13,859 nt of DNA from CAYXDO01 sp964463485 (GTDB lineage Bacteria; Myxococcota; Kuafuiibacteriia; Kuafuiibacteriales; Kuafuiibacteriaceae): NCBI GenBank assembly GCA_964463485.1, contig CAYXDO010000236.1:1-13859 (forward strand). The letters run 5' to 3'. Of the stretch, positions 1-6,264 are shown piece by piece. A program made the position numbers and the translations under genes. Below the pieces are notes generated by a model. That model was not told the origin of the DNA. It did not search any database and saw only the letters and a program-made list of their open reading frames with translations. Position 1 is the first letter of the stretch. Every line of letters starts with the position of its first letter.

Positions 1-140
1 ACGATCTGACGCAGACGATCTGACGCAGACGATCTGACGCAGACGATCTGACGCCGGCGATCTGACGCCGACGATCTGACGCAGACGATCTGACGCAGAC
101 GATCTGGCGCAGATGATCTGACGCCGACGATCTGACGCAG
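1..140. repeat. 14-bp tandem repeat array (10 units)
   Basis: Ten consecutive 14-bp units of the form ACGATCTGACGCAG start at the first base and run to 140. Units differ by single substitutions: CCG for CAG at the end of units 4, 5 and 9; G for A at the start of unit 5; GGC for GAC in unit 8; ATG for ACG in unit 9. There are no spacers, so this is a minisatellite, not CRISPR. On the plus strand each unit carries a TGA, which closes all frames. The minus strand has no stop in any frame through the array. The array touches the window edge, so its true length is unknown. Confidence 0.95.
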
Positions 141-475
141 ACGGAGACTCGAGGGATGAAGAACAAGGCGCCGTCGTGAGTCTCCCAGCCGCGTTCCCGC
201 CGTGCCTTCAGTCAGTGCGTTCACGTACCCTCGCCGGGCGCCGAGGCTTTGCGAACCCATGTGTCGTTGTACGGATATTGGCCGCTGCCCAGGTGGAGTG
301 GGTGCGACACTCAGCGACGATTGGATCGTGGGCTGCGGTTGATAGCTTCGCGCCTACGTTTACGAGGACCGAGTCCCGCGGTATCCGCTCGACTCGAGCT
401 TTGGCGCGACCATCAGCTCAGCCGCGGGGCGAAGGAGACCGAGACACCCAAGCCTTCTCGGAGTAGCTTCCCTGC
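141..475. other. Gene-free stretch upstream of the ceramidase-like gene
   Basis: I see no convincing gene here. Plus-strand reading frames give Arg/Ser/Ala/Pro-rich translations without recognisable motifs, as expected from non-coding high-GC DNA. A -35-like TTGATA lies at 339-344, but no good -10 follows at 16-18 bp (the best is TACGAG), so I do not call a promoter. A minus-strand frame opening at 260 stays open into the tandem array and off the window edge, and is discussed separately. The stretch presumably holds the promoter and leader of the gene starting at 476. Confidence 0.5.
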
Positions 476-1990
476 GTGTCCGAAGCCCCAGCCCCACTCC
501 CTACCGTTCGCACTGCGTCACGGGGTCGCGCCGACCGTCGCCCCCGTGCCGGGAGCCGGGAGAGCTTTCATGCGAACGACAGGAATCGGGCACGGGCATG
601 GCTACTCAGGCTCGTCTGTCTCGCGCTCGCTTCGGGGTGCGCTCCGCTCGATCGCCGCCACCCTCACCGCGCGAAGTCCTTCCTGGACGAGCTCACCGCG
701 ATCGATCTGGCAATCGAACGCGCGGACCGAGATGCGGGCCCCTTCCTCGCCGGCTTCGCGCGCGTCCCGATCGACTCGCCAGAGGGCGTGCCCCTCGCAG
801 GCTATGGAGATCGAGACGGAGTCCCCAGCGTGGGGGTGAAAGATCAGCCGTACGTCCGCGCGTTCGCGATCGGCGCAGGTCGCGCGCGGGTCTTGATCTT
901 CACTGCGGATATTCTGTTGCTCCACACCCGCGCGGCCCAGGCCATTCGAGCGAGCCTCTCCGATGTCTTGCCTTCCGACCACGTGTTCTTCACCGCGAGC
1001 CATACTCATTCGGGACCCGGAGGGTCTGCGCCCGGCTTACTCTTCGAGCTCGTCTTTGGTCCCTTCGATGAGTCCGCATTCCAGTCCGTGGTGACCGCGC
1101 ACGTGCTCGCCGGTCAGCGGGCCTTGGCCGATCTCGGCCCAGCGCGGGTCGGAATCGGGCGGTCCACGGTGCCCGGGTTGATCGCCAATCGAATCGAAAA
1201 GGGCGGGCGAACCGATGACGAGCTCTTCGCCATGGTCCTCGAAAAAGAAGGCCGAACGGGTGTTTTGTGGAGCTTTGGATGCCACGCGGTGACTTTGCCG
1301 GCGACGAACCTGAAACTCTCCGCCGACTACCCAGGCTTCGTGGCTTCTCACTTCGAGGGTCGCTCGGCCGAGGTCGTCGGCTTCGCCGCTGGAGGTGTCG
1401 GCAGCTCGAATCCGCTTCACGAACGCGACGACCCGTCGTGGATCGTCGAGCCCCTCGAGCGGGGCCTCGCCTCGGCGATCGAGTCGGCGAGCAAACACGC
1501 GAAGTCGAGCGGAGCCCTCGCGAGCTCGGCCCTCAGAGTCTCCGAACCCACGCTTCGCTACCGAGTTACAAAAGAGACTATGATTTGGCCAGGGCTCATC
1601 AAGGCGGTGCTACCGGAGGAGAGACTCCCGTTTGGGACCGTCACGATTGGCGACGCCTCGTTTCTGTTCGCGCCGTCGGAGGTCAGCGGAGAGCTCACCG
1701 CCGCGGCCCGCAACCGGGCGCGGAGGTTCGGGTCCGAGCTGGTCATCTTCCCGTTCAACGGGAGTTACTTCGGATATGTCGTCCCCCGGCGAGCGTACGA
1801 TTTGCCGGAGCCGCTCCGAACCGACATGACGGAGTACGAAACTCAGGTGATGACTTTCTTCGGGCCGTTCGGAGGAGACCTGATCGTGCGGCTCGGCTTG
1901 CGGCTCACCGAAGGTGTGCGAGCCAGGGCGGCGGAAGCGGCGGGGGCACCTCCAACGGGCTACGGTGGGCTAAGCAGGATTCACAGGTGA
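476..1990 (+). CDS. Neutral/alkaline ceramidase-like lipoprotein
   Basis: This is a predicted secreted hydrolase of the neutral ceramidase N-terminal domain family, which cleaves the amide bond of ceramides. The family pattern is visible: TASHTHSGPGG at 173-183 (metal-binding His176/His178), a second metal His in GCHAVTLP (His270), NLKLSADYPG at 278-287, a GGVGSSNP segment at 306-313 where the family has its nucleophilic serine (Ser310 or Ser311, not certain), PSEVSGELT with a candidate metal Glu402, and NGSYFGYV at 428-435 with the expected Tyr. The protein is about 450 residues after the signal and lacks the C-terminal domain of the roughly 650-residue classical enzymes. A hydrophobic stretch ends at Cys55 (LALASGC), a lipobox. 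The only in-frame start after the TAG at 464-466 is GTG 476, which leaves an unusually long, Arg-rich n-region. The fold assignment is firm; the substrate is inferred. Confidence 0.85.
   Translation: MSEAPAPLPTVRTASRGRADRRPRAGSRESFHANDRNRARAWLLRLVCLALASGCAPLDRRHPHRAKSFLDELTAIDLAIERADRDAGPFLAGFARVPIDSPEGVPLAGYGDRDGVPSVGVKDQPYVRAFAIGAGRARVLIFTADILLLHTRAAQAIRASLSDVLPSDHVFFTASHTHSGPGGSAPGLLFELVFGPFDESAFQSVVTAHVLAGQRALADLGPARVGIGRSTVPGLIANRIEKGGRTDDELFAMVLEKEGRTGVLWSFGCHAVTLPATNLKLSADYPGFVASHFEGRSAEVVGFAAGGVGSSNPLHERDDPSWIVEPLERGLASAIESASKHAKSSGALASSALRVSEPTLRYRVTKETMIWPGLIKAVLPEERLPFGTVTIGDASFLFAPSEVSGELTAAARNRARRFGSELVIFPFNGSYFGYVVPRRAYDLPEPLRTDMTEYETQVMTFFGPFGGDLIVRLGLRLTEGVRARAAEAAGAPPTGYGGLSRIHR
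581..601 (+). repeat. GGGCAC-type interspersed repeat copy inside the 5' end of the ceramidase-like gene
   Basis: Positions 581-601 read AGGAATCGGGCAC followed by GGGCATGG. This matches the 20-bp repeat arm at 2029-2048 except for one inserted A and one C-to-T change. It lies between the only available start codon and the hydrophobic core of the signal peptide, encoding RNRARAW. It may explain the abnormal N-terminus, or the match may be chance in GC-rich DNA. Confidence 0.5.
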
Positions 1991-2028
1991 TCACTTTAGA
2001 GGCAGGATTGGGATCGTGAGGCAGAATT

Positions 2029-2068
2029 AGGATCGGGCACGGGCACGGACGGGCACGGGCACGGGCAC
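2029..2068 (+). repeat. GGGCAC repeat cluster, left inverted arm
   Basis: Five GGGCAC hexamers occur at 2035-2046 and 2051-2068, broken by GGAC. They are preceded by AGGATC at 2029-2034. The first 20 bp (2029-2048) are the exact reverse complement of 2230-2249. The cluster lies between the converging ends of the ceramidase-like gene and the leftward lipoprotein gene. It resembles the short interspersed GC-rich repeats (REP-like) found between bacterial genes. No protein reading is suggested. Confidence 0.8.
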
Positions 2069-2108
2069 GAAGTCCTCGCAGAGCAGCGCCGGATTTCGAC
2101 GCTACTGG

Positions 2109-2124
2109 CTGGCTAGCGAGCCAG
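2109..2124. other. Small hairpin in the convergent junction
   Basis: CTGGCT and AGCCAG form a perfect 6-bp stem around the loop AGCG. It sits mid-way between two converging genes, so a terminator role is conceivable. No T-tract follows on either strand, so I do not call it an intrinsic terminator. Confidence 0.3.
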
Positions 2125-2225
2125 GGTCTCACTCATCGAAAGACGGCTTGGGTTCCTGACGTGGTTCGCGCGTGGCGCGGACCGTGGTTGATCTCCTCGA
2201 CAGCCGCCGAGGCCCCGAAAATGCC

Positions 2226-2249
2226 GTGCCCGTGCCCGTGCCCGATCCT
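2226..2249 (-). repeat. GGGCAC repeat cluster, right inverted arm
   Basis: Three GTGCCC hexamers (2226-2243) are followed by GATCCT, giving the reverse complement of the left arm; 20 bp are identical (2230-2249 against 2029-2048), with 181 bp between. Flanking both arms on the plus strand is a direct GAGGCAGGAT motif (1999-2008 and 2250-2259), with further GGCAGGATT copies at 2001-2009 and 2268-2276. The whole 1991-2284 interval therefore looks like a composite repeat element rather than unique spacer. Confidence 0.8.
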
Positions 2250-2284
2250 GAGGCAGGATGAGGATTAGGCAGGATTACGGCGGG

Positions 2285-3532
2285 CTACGGTCCGATGTAG
2301 CTCCCTGACCACTGCCCTTCGGCCGACGGACTTCCTAGGCCCACATCGAGCTCCCCGTCGATGGAGTGCCGAACCGAGATTTGTTGGAGCACATCGGCGT
2401 GGCCGCTGAACGGTGCGCTGTCGACCGCGTGTCCGCGCTGATCCAGGTGATAGCCGGTTCCCACCACGATTTGCCGAATCAGGTCGTCGATTCCGTCGGC
2501 CACGTAGTTGACGCAGGCGCCGAGGAACGCGATCCGGACCGGGGCATTCGTGATCCCCGTCGAGATGTCGTTGCAGCCGTAGACGATCAGATCTCGGAGC
2601 GACGTGAAGTGCGGAGGGTTGTAGAAGGTCAGGGCGTCGATGATGAAGTCGATCGCGATGTGCAGGATGCCGGCGAGATCGACGTCGACGTCGCGGTCGC
2701 TGAGTTCGAAGTCTGCTTCGTGGGGGAGACTCATCGTCACGGGTTGAAGCGTGCCTTCGAAGTCATGAACGTTGACGTCGATGGTGAGGGTCTGACCCGA
2801 ATAGAGGTCGACGCGAGGAGGACCGCTCGATCCGCTCACGTTGATGGGGAGCTCGGCGCAGCCTGGAGGGTTGCTGGGATTTCGGCCAACGCATCGGTCG
2901 ACGACGAGCACGGTCATGACGCTCCACGACTCGCGTCCGTGGAGCCGGACCGTGCCGTTGGCGGGAGGGTCTTGGGTCAGGCGCATGACGCCTTGGGCCG
3001 TGGTGTCGGAGAGCACCGCGGTGAGCGCGTTCAGCGCGCCAGCGAGGGTCGCGACCCACGGCGCGTTGGGGTTGACGATGCTTCGAAGGATGGGTCCGAG
3101 CACGACGTCGACGACTGGGTTGCCGGTGGAGATCCCGGTGAGCAGTGAGTACACGAAGCCGGTGGCGTCGGAGATATCGCCGAGGGAGGGTGCCTCCAGC
3201 TCGTAAGCGGTGGCGTATTGTCCGCTCAAATCCAGGAACACGAGCGGCGGGCCGGAGGAGCCGGCGTCCGCGCCCGAGCTCGAAGGGTTCGCGCCCGCGT
3301 CGGTGACTCCACTTGTACTCCCGTCGCCATCGCCTTGCCCATTCGCACCCCCGTCGGTCGGGACGCCATTTGGAGAGCCGGCGTCGAGGCGCAGCCCGCG
3401 GTTGCACGACGCGGGCGAAGTCTCACACTCGGCTGGATCGAAGTTGCCACTCGTGTTGAGGGTGTCTTCCTCGCAGGCGGTCGTACCCGGCAAGAGCGCA
3501 AAGACCGTGAGCAGCGATGCGACCCTCTTCAT
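2285..3532 (-). CDS. Lipoprotein of unknown function with Asp/Ala/Gly/Ser-rich linker
   Basis: This is a predicted 415-residue envelope lipoprotein. The reading frame is open further upstream to 3688. I place the start at ATG 3532 because it gives a textbook signal, MKRVASLLTVFALLPGTTAC, with lipidated Cys20, and avoids overlap with the preceding gene. Residues about 48-94 are a low-complexity DAG/DGG/SSG linker, as in many myxobacterial surface proteins. Residues 95-415 form a globular region with mixed hydrophobic segments (for example 283-302, rich in Ile/Leu/Asp) and four cysteines (214, 225, 320, 340) that could pair as disulfides. The C-terminus ends EGQWSGSYIGP. I do not recognise a family. 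It is the last gene of the leftward cluster, 98 bp after the previous stop, so it could be co-transcribed or have its own promoter. Confidence 0.75.
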   Translation of the reverse strand: MKRVASLLTVFALLPGTTACEEDTLNTSGNFDPAECETSPASCNRGLRLDAGSPNGVPTDGGANGQGDGDGSTSGVTDAGANPSSSGADAGSSGPPLVFLDLSGQYATAYELEAPSLGDISDATGFVYSLLTGISTGNPVVDVVLGPILRSIVNPNAPWVATLAGALNALTAVLSDTTAQGVMRLTQDPPANGTVRLHGRESWSVMTVLVVDRCVGRNPSNPPGCAELPINVSGSSGPPRVDLYSGQTLTIDVNVHDFEGTLQPVTMSLPHEADFELSDRDVDVDLAGILHIAIDFIIDALTFYNPPHFTSLRDLIVYGCNDISTGITNAPVRIAFLGACVNYVADGIDDLIRQIVVGTGYHLDQRGHAVDSAPFSGHADVLQQISVRHSIDGELDVGLGSPSAEGQWSGSYIGP

Positions 3533-3584
3533 GAGCGAATCCGTGACAGACTCTCGTTGTACCGCAGATCCGTGTCGAACGCCA

Positions 3585-3613
3585 CCCCTCCCGTCCCGCC
3601 GTCCCGCCGTCCC
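3585..3613 (-). other. Candidate G-quadruplex in the leader of the DAG-linker lipoprotein gene
   Basis: Read on the minus strand, the gap between two leftward genes carries five runs of three or more G (plus-strand C-runs at 3611-3613, 3603-3605, 3595-3597, 3590-3592 and 3585-3588) with spacers of 5, 5, 2 and 1 nt. This fits the usual four-run G3 pattern. It is built from near-exact copies of CCGTCCCG and would lie 53-81 nt upstream of ATG 3532 in the transcript. Formation is a prediction from pattern only. Confidence 0.4.
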
Positions 3614-3630
3614 GCGGTTAGGCGGCTGCT

Positions 3631-5373
3631 TCACCCTTTCGCCGGACTCACGCGCACCAGCACCCCTTCCCAAGACAACAGCAGCCATGCGTTCCCCGCC
3701 TCGTCCGTGACTGCCTCGGTCACCGCGCCTCGGCCCACTTCCAGAGTCTCGGGGCGGACGTGGCGGGTCGAGAGGTCGAAGAGCCCAACTCTCGCTTTGG
3801 CCGTCGGTGCCTCGCGGTCTCGCATTCCGACCAATACTCTATTTGGTTGCGCCGGCCACACCGTCAGAGCATCCGGATTGGCGATCACCGAATAGACCGG
3901 CGCCAAGCTCGTCACCTCACCCTCACGAAGCGCGATCGCCGCCGTCACGTCGCCCACCAACGACATCACGAGCGAGTCCCCGACGAACAAGGCCCCCGAG
4001 TGACCCAGCGATCCGATCGTGAAGAGTCGGCTCGAGCCGAAGCCCTGCCAATCGATGGCCTCGACGTCCGCTAGGCCGATCGTCGGTTTCAGGTCGCCGA
4101 GTGGACCCAGGCTGTAAGTCGAATCGTTGATGTCGTCGGATAAATACAGCCCTCGGCCGCTCGGCGGACCTTCCATCAACCGAGTCGGGCCGAGCCGCTC
4201 CAGCGACGAAATCAGCCGCACACTCAGGTCGTCCGCCGACAGACTCACGAGCCGATCACCGAGCGGCGCCACCCTCACGGCCGACGTCTCCACGGTGTAG
4301 TGCACGAGGATCAGCAACGTCGGCTCGCCTTCATCGACGAAGATCATGTCGGCGACCAAGGGCCTGAAGCCCTCCTGGATCGTGAGCCCAACGCTCGCCG
4401 TCCTCACGCGACCGGCCCCGAAGGCGCGTGTTACGAGAGTCGAGCCCGTGACCGACGCCGCGAACACCAAATCGGAGTCTCGAGGGTCTATCGCGATCCG
4501 CTGCGCCGCTCCAAAGCCATGCTGCCGTCGCACGCTCAAGTCAGCGCGAGCTACCCAGGCAACCGTCGTCTCGGTTGGCTCGCGGACCAACACCGCCACG
4601 TCATCTCCAGCCAGCTCGAGATCGATCAGCGCGCCGGAAGCCACCGTGTCGGGCGTCTTCCAATCGAACGTCGGAGGAAAGCTCGGAGGTGCGAGCTCGA
4701 CGCGGGAGTGGACCAAGAAGAGGGGCTCGGGCTCCCGAACCCAGAGCTGACAGGACTCCATCTCGTACTCACAACTCATCTCCAAAGTCGACGGTGTCCC
4801 CAAACACCCCTGGCCCGCCGGAACGCACAAGCGCCCGTCACTCTTTATCCGCGCCCGTTCGAGGCGGGCCGCCCACGGGAGCTCCAAGTCGAAGCTCAGC
4901 TCGCACTCGGCTTGGGCCACCCGCGCGGCGAATGGGGCCGAGGCACAGCTGCTCTCGAGCGCCAGACCTTCGGTGAGGCGACGACACCGACCGTCCGACC
5001 ATCGCGATTTCAGGGGGGGCGGGTCTCTGGGCAACCGAGTCTCGACCGCCACCGCGTACCTCGGCGGCGGAAGCGCGTCGCACGCTTCCGTCGATCGTTC
5101 GAGGGGGTCGCTGAGGGCCTCGGCGTCCTCGGGCGTCGCGCCCAGATCCGCGCTCGAGTAGCCGATCAGGACGAGCCCGTCACCGTCCAGGCTCAGCGAC
5201 CGGTCCTCCCGCGGATGGAGCCCGGTGGCTCGCTTGGGCCCGACCAGGGCCACCCAGTCCACGTCTTCCGGCAGCTCGAGAATCTCCGAATTTTCGGCGC
5301 AGCTCGAGAGCGCAGCCCACGCGGCCAGGATCGGTGCTCGCGGCAACCCAGATCGCGACCGCGCGAAGAACAC
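3631..5373 (-). CDS. Large lipoprotein of unknown function, possibly beta-propeller
   Basis: This is a predicted 580-residue surface lipoprotein. The N-terminus reads MFFARSRSGLPR followed by a hydrophobic stretch ending in LSSC, a good lipobox with Cys25. The start is GTG at 5373, only 4 bases after the TGA of the upstream coiled-coil gene (5378-5380), so the two are almost certainly co-transcribed and perhaps translationally coupled. The first half contains several cysteines (for example CLGTPSTLEMSCEYEMESC). The second half is a run of short beta-strand-like segments with Asp/Gly turns (DLELAGDDVAVLV, AIDPRDSDLVFAASV, TEAVTDEAGNAWLLL), which suggests a beta-propeller. I cannot assign a family or count blades reliably. 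No catalytic motif is seen. The role is unknown; the link to its operon partner is the main clue. Confidence 0.75.
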   Translation of the reverse strand: MFFARSRSGLPRAPILAAWAALSSCAENSEILELPEDVDWVALVGPKRATGLHPREDRSLSLDGDGLVLIGYSSADLGATPEDAEALSDPLERSTEACDALPPPRYAVAVETRLPRDPPPLKSRWSDGRCRRLTEGLALESSCASAPFAARVAQAECELSFDLELPWAARLERARIKSDGRLCVPAGQGCLGTPSTLEMSCEYEMESCQLWVREPEPLFLVHSRVELAPPSFPPTFDWKTPDTVASGALIDLELAGDDVAVLVREPTETTVAWVARADLSVRRQHGFGAAQRIAIDPRDSDLVFAASVTGSTLVTRAFGAGRVRTASVGLTIQEGFRPLVADMIFVDEGEPTLLILVHYTVETSAVRVAPLGDRLVSLSADDLSVRLISSLERLGPTRLMEGPPSGRGLYLSDDINDSTYSLGPLGDLKPTIGLADVEAIDWQGFGSSRLFTIGSLGHSGALFVGDSLVMSLVGDVTAAIALREGEVTSLAPVYSVIANPDALTVWPAQPNRVLVGMRDREAPTAKARVGLFDLSTRHVRPETLEVGRGAVTEAVTDEAGNAWLLLSWEGVLVRVSPAKG

Positions 5374-5377
5374 GCCG

Positions 5378-6094
5378 TCAGTCCGTGTGATGGGGAGCGA
5401 CGATACTCATCGGACGCATCGTCTGCGGCCGCGCACTCGGCGTTCCGTCGGCGTCGACCGCGTCGAGCACGGCATTCTCTTGTCGGAAGAAGCGCAGCGC
5501 CCACGGCTCACCGCGGTCTCGCGCGAGGTCGAGCAAGTCGTTCCAGGTCGTCTTGCGCAGGCGATTCACGAGCTGTTTCGCCAGTGAGATCCGATTCTGG
5601 TATTTCGCGGCTTCGACCTCCAACCGAGTGCGCTCGCGCAGCGCAGCTTCGAGAGTGCGACGCTTGAGCTCCAAGCGACCGCGGAACGCGGCCAACTCGG
5701 TCGCCGGCTCGTCGGCCAAGTCCTCCTCCAGATCTTTCGAAATCATGATCTCGGCGTTGTACGAGAGCCGAGTCATCTCGGTCGGGATCTCCGCGAAGTA
5801 TTTTCGGTACAGCTCGTGGTCCACGCTTCCGCCCGAGAGGGAGAGGAGCTTCGCCTGAAACTCGAGGGCCACCTCATCCCAGGCATCGTCAGCGATCTCG
5901 ACCATGGCCTGAGATTGCATCTTCGCCATGTCGAGGCCCGCGCCCTCCGCCTCGAGCTCCGCGAGCTTTTCCGAGGCCTGCTGATATTCGGACGCGAGGT
6001 GAGATGCCTCGTCGACGGCGGACAACCGAGCCGAGGTGTAAGAAGCTTCCAGTCGAAAGTCGCGAACGGTCATGTTCTCCGAGAGCTCGAGCAT
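5378..6094 (-). CDS. Cytosolic coiled-coil protein of unknown function
   Basis: This is a 238-residue protein with no signal peptide or membrane segment. Composition is dominated by Glu, Leu, Ala and Arg. Residues about 25-50 (DEASHLASEYQQASEKLAEL) and about 133-182 (LELKRRTLEAALRERTRLEV and following) have heptad-like spacing, so at least two coiled-coil helices are likely, separated by a segment with SGGSVDHELYRKYF. The C-terminal 25 residues are Pro/Thr/Met-rich and probably disordered. I do not recognise the family. ATG 6094 is taken as the start; an internal ATG at 6073 (MTVRDFRLEAS) is an alternative, and neither has a clear ribosome binding site. It is the first gene of the leftward cluster, 4 bp before the propeller-like lipoprotein, and is divergent from the App1-PLD gene. 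Confidence 0.75.
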   Translation of the reverse strand: MLELSENMTVRDFRLEASYTSARLSAVDEASHLASEYQQASEKLAELEAEGAGLDMAKMQSQAMVEIADDAWDEVALEFQAKLLSLSGGSVDHELYRKYFAEIPTEMTRLSYNAEIMISKDLEEDLADEPATELAAFRGRLELKRRTLEAALRERTRLEVEAAKYQNRISLAKQLVNRLRKTTWNDLLDLARDRGEPWALRFFRQENAVLDAVDADGTPSARPQTMRPMSIVAPHHTD

Positions 6095-6178
6095 GGGCTC
6101 GGTCTAGCAGAGATCGTGTGCCGTGACCATGAGGACGTGGCGGGCTTCGCTCTCGGTGGTTTCTCCGCGCGCACGAGA

Positions 6179-6207
6179 TTGCGCTGACCGGTCGTTGGCG
6201 GGACAAT
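6179..6207 (+). promoter_or_regulatory. Weak candidate sigma-70 promoter for the App1-PLD gene
   Basis: TTGCGC at 6179-6184 and GACAAT at 6202-6207 are separated by exactly 17 bp in the 170-bp divergent region. Matches to consensus are 3/6 and 4/6. It would place transcription start near 6214 and give a leader of about 50 nt containing the hairpin at 6238-6263. Myxobacterial promoters are often poorly conserved, so this is only a suggestion. Confidence 0.25.
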
Positions 6208-6237
6208 CTGTCGCACCGCCCTCCACCCAGACTCCTG

Positions 6238-6263
6238 CGAGTCGCGGTCGCGGGTACGACTCG
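6238..6263 (+). promoter_or_regulatory. Leader hairpin abutting the start of the App1-PLD gene
   Basis: CGAGTCG (6238-6244) and CGACTCG (6257-6263) form a perfect 7-bp stem with a 12-nt loop. The stem ends one base before ATG 6265 and directly before the purine-rich GGAAAAG that precedes the second in-frame ATG at 6277. This favours ATG 6277 as the translated start, or a role for the stem in limiting initiation. A 7-bp inverted repeat can arise by chance. Confidence 0.35.
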
Positions 6264-6264
6264 G

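Noticed and set aside
1..140. CRISPR array
   Set aside because: Units are contiguous 14-mers without spacers; the same applies to the 13-mers at 8692-8756.
155..178. Tiny frame MKNKAPS
   Set aside because: Seven codons only, and no conserved context to support a leader peptide.
1..260. Minus-strand frame of at least 86 codons, open at the left edge through the tandem array
   Set aside because: No recognisable domain and no ribosome binding site checked convincingly; openness of the array is a property of the repeat unit. Kept only as a possibility in the findings.
176..466. Plus-strand 96-codon open frame ahead of the ceramidase-like gene
   Set aside because: GTG start, Arg/Ser/Ala-rich translation with no motif, and high-GC DNA yields such frames often. 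It ends 9 bp before the GTG at 476, but nothing else supports it.
2366..3148. Plus-strand 260-codon frame
   Set aside because: Antisense shadow of the DAG-linker lipoprotein gene; Val/Asp/Arg-rich with no domain.
3533..3688. N-terminal extension of the DAG-linker lipoprotein to a start at 3688
   Set aside because: It would overlap the previous gene and place 52 Arg/Gly-rich residues before a perfect lipoprotein signal; ATG 3532 is far better.
4300..5667. Long plus-strand 455-codon frame
   Set aside because: It lies opposite the propeller-like lipoprotein and coiled-coil genes, and its Arg/Pro/Gly-rich translation has no domain. The minus-strand frames have a signal peptide, coiled-coil pattern and 4-bp gene spacing.
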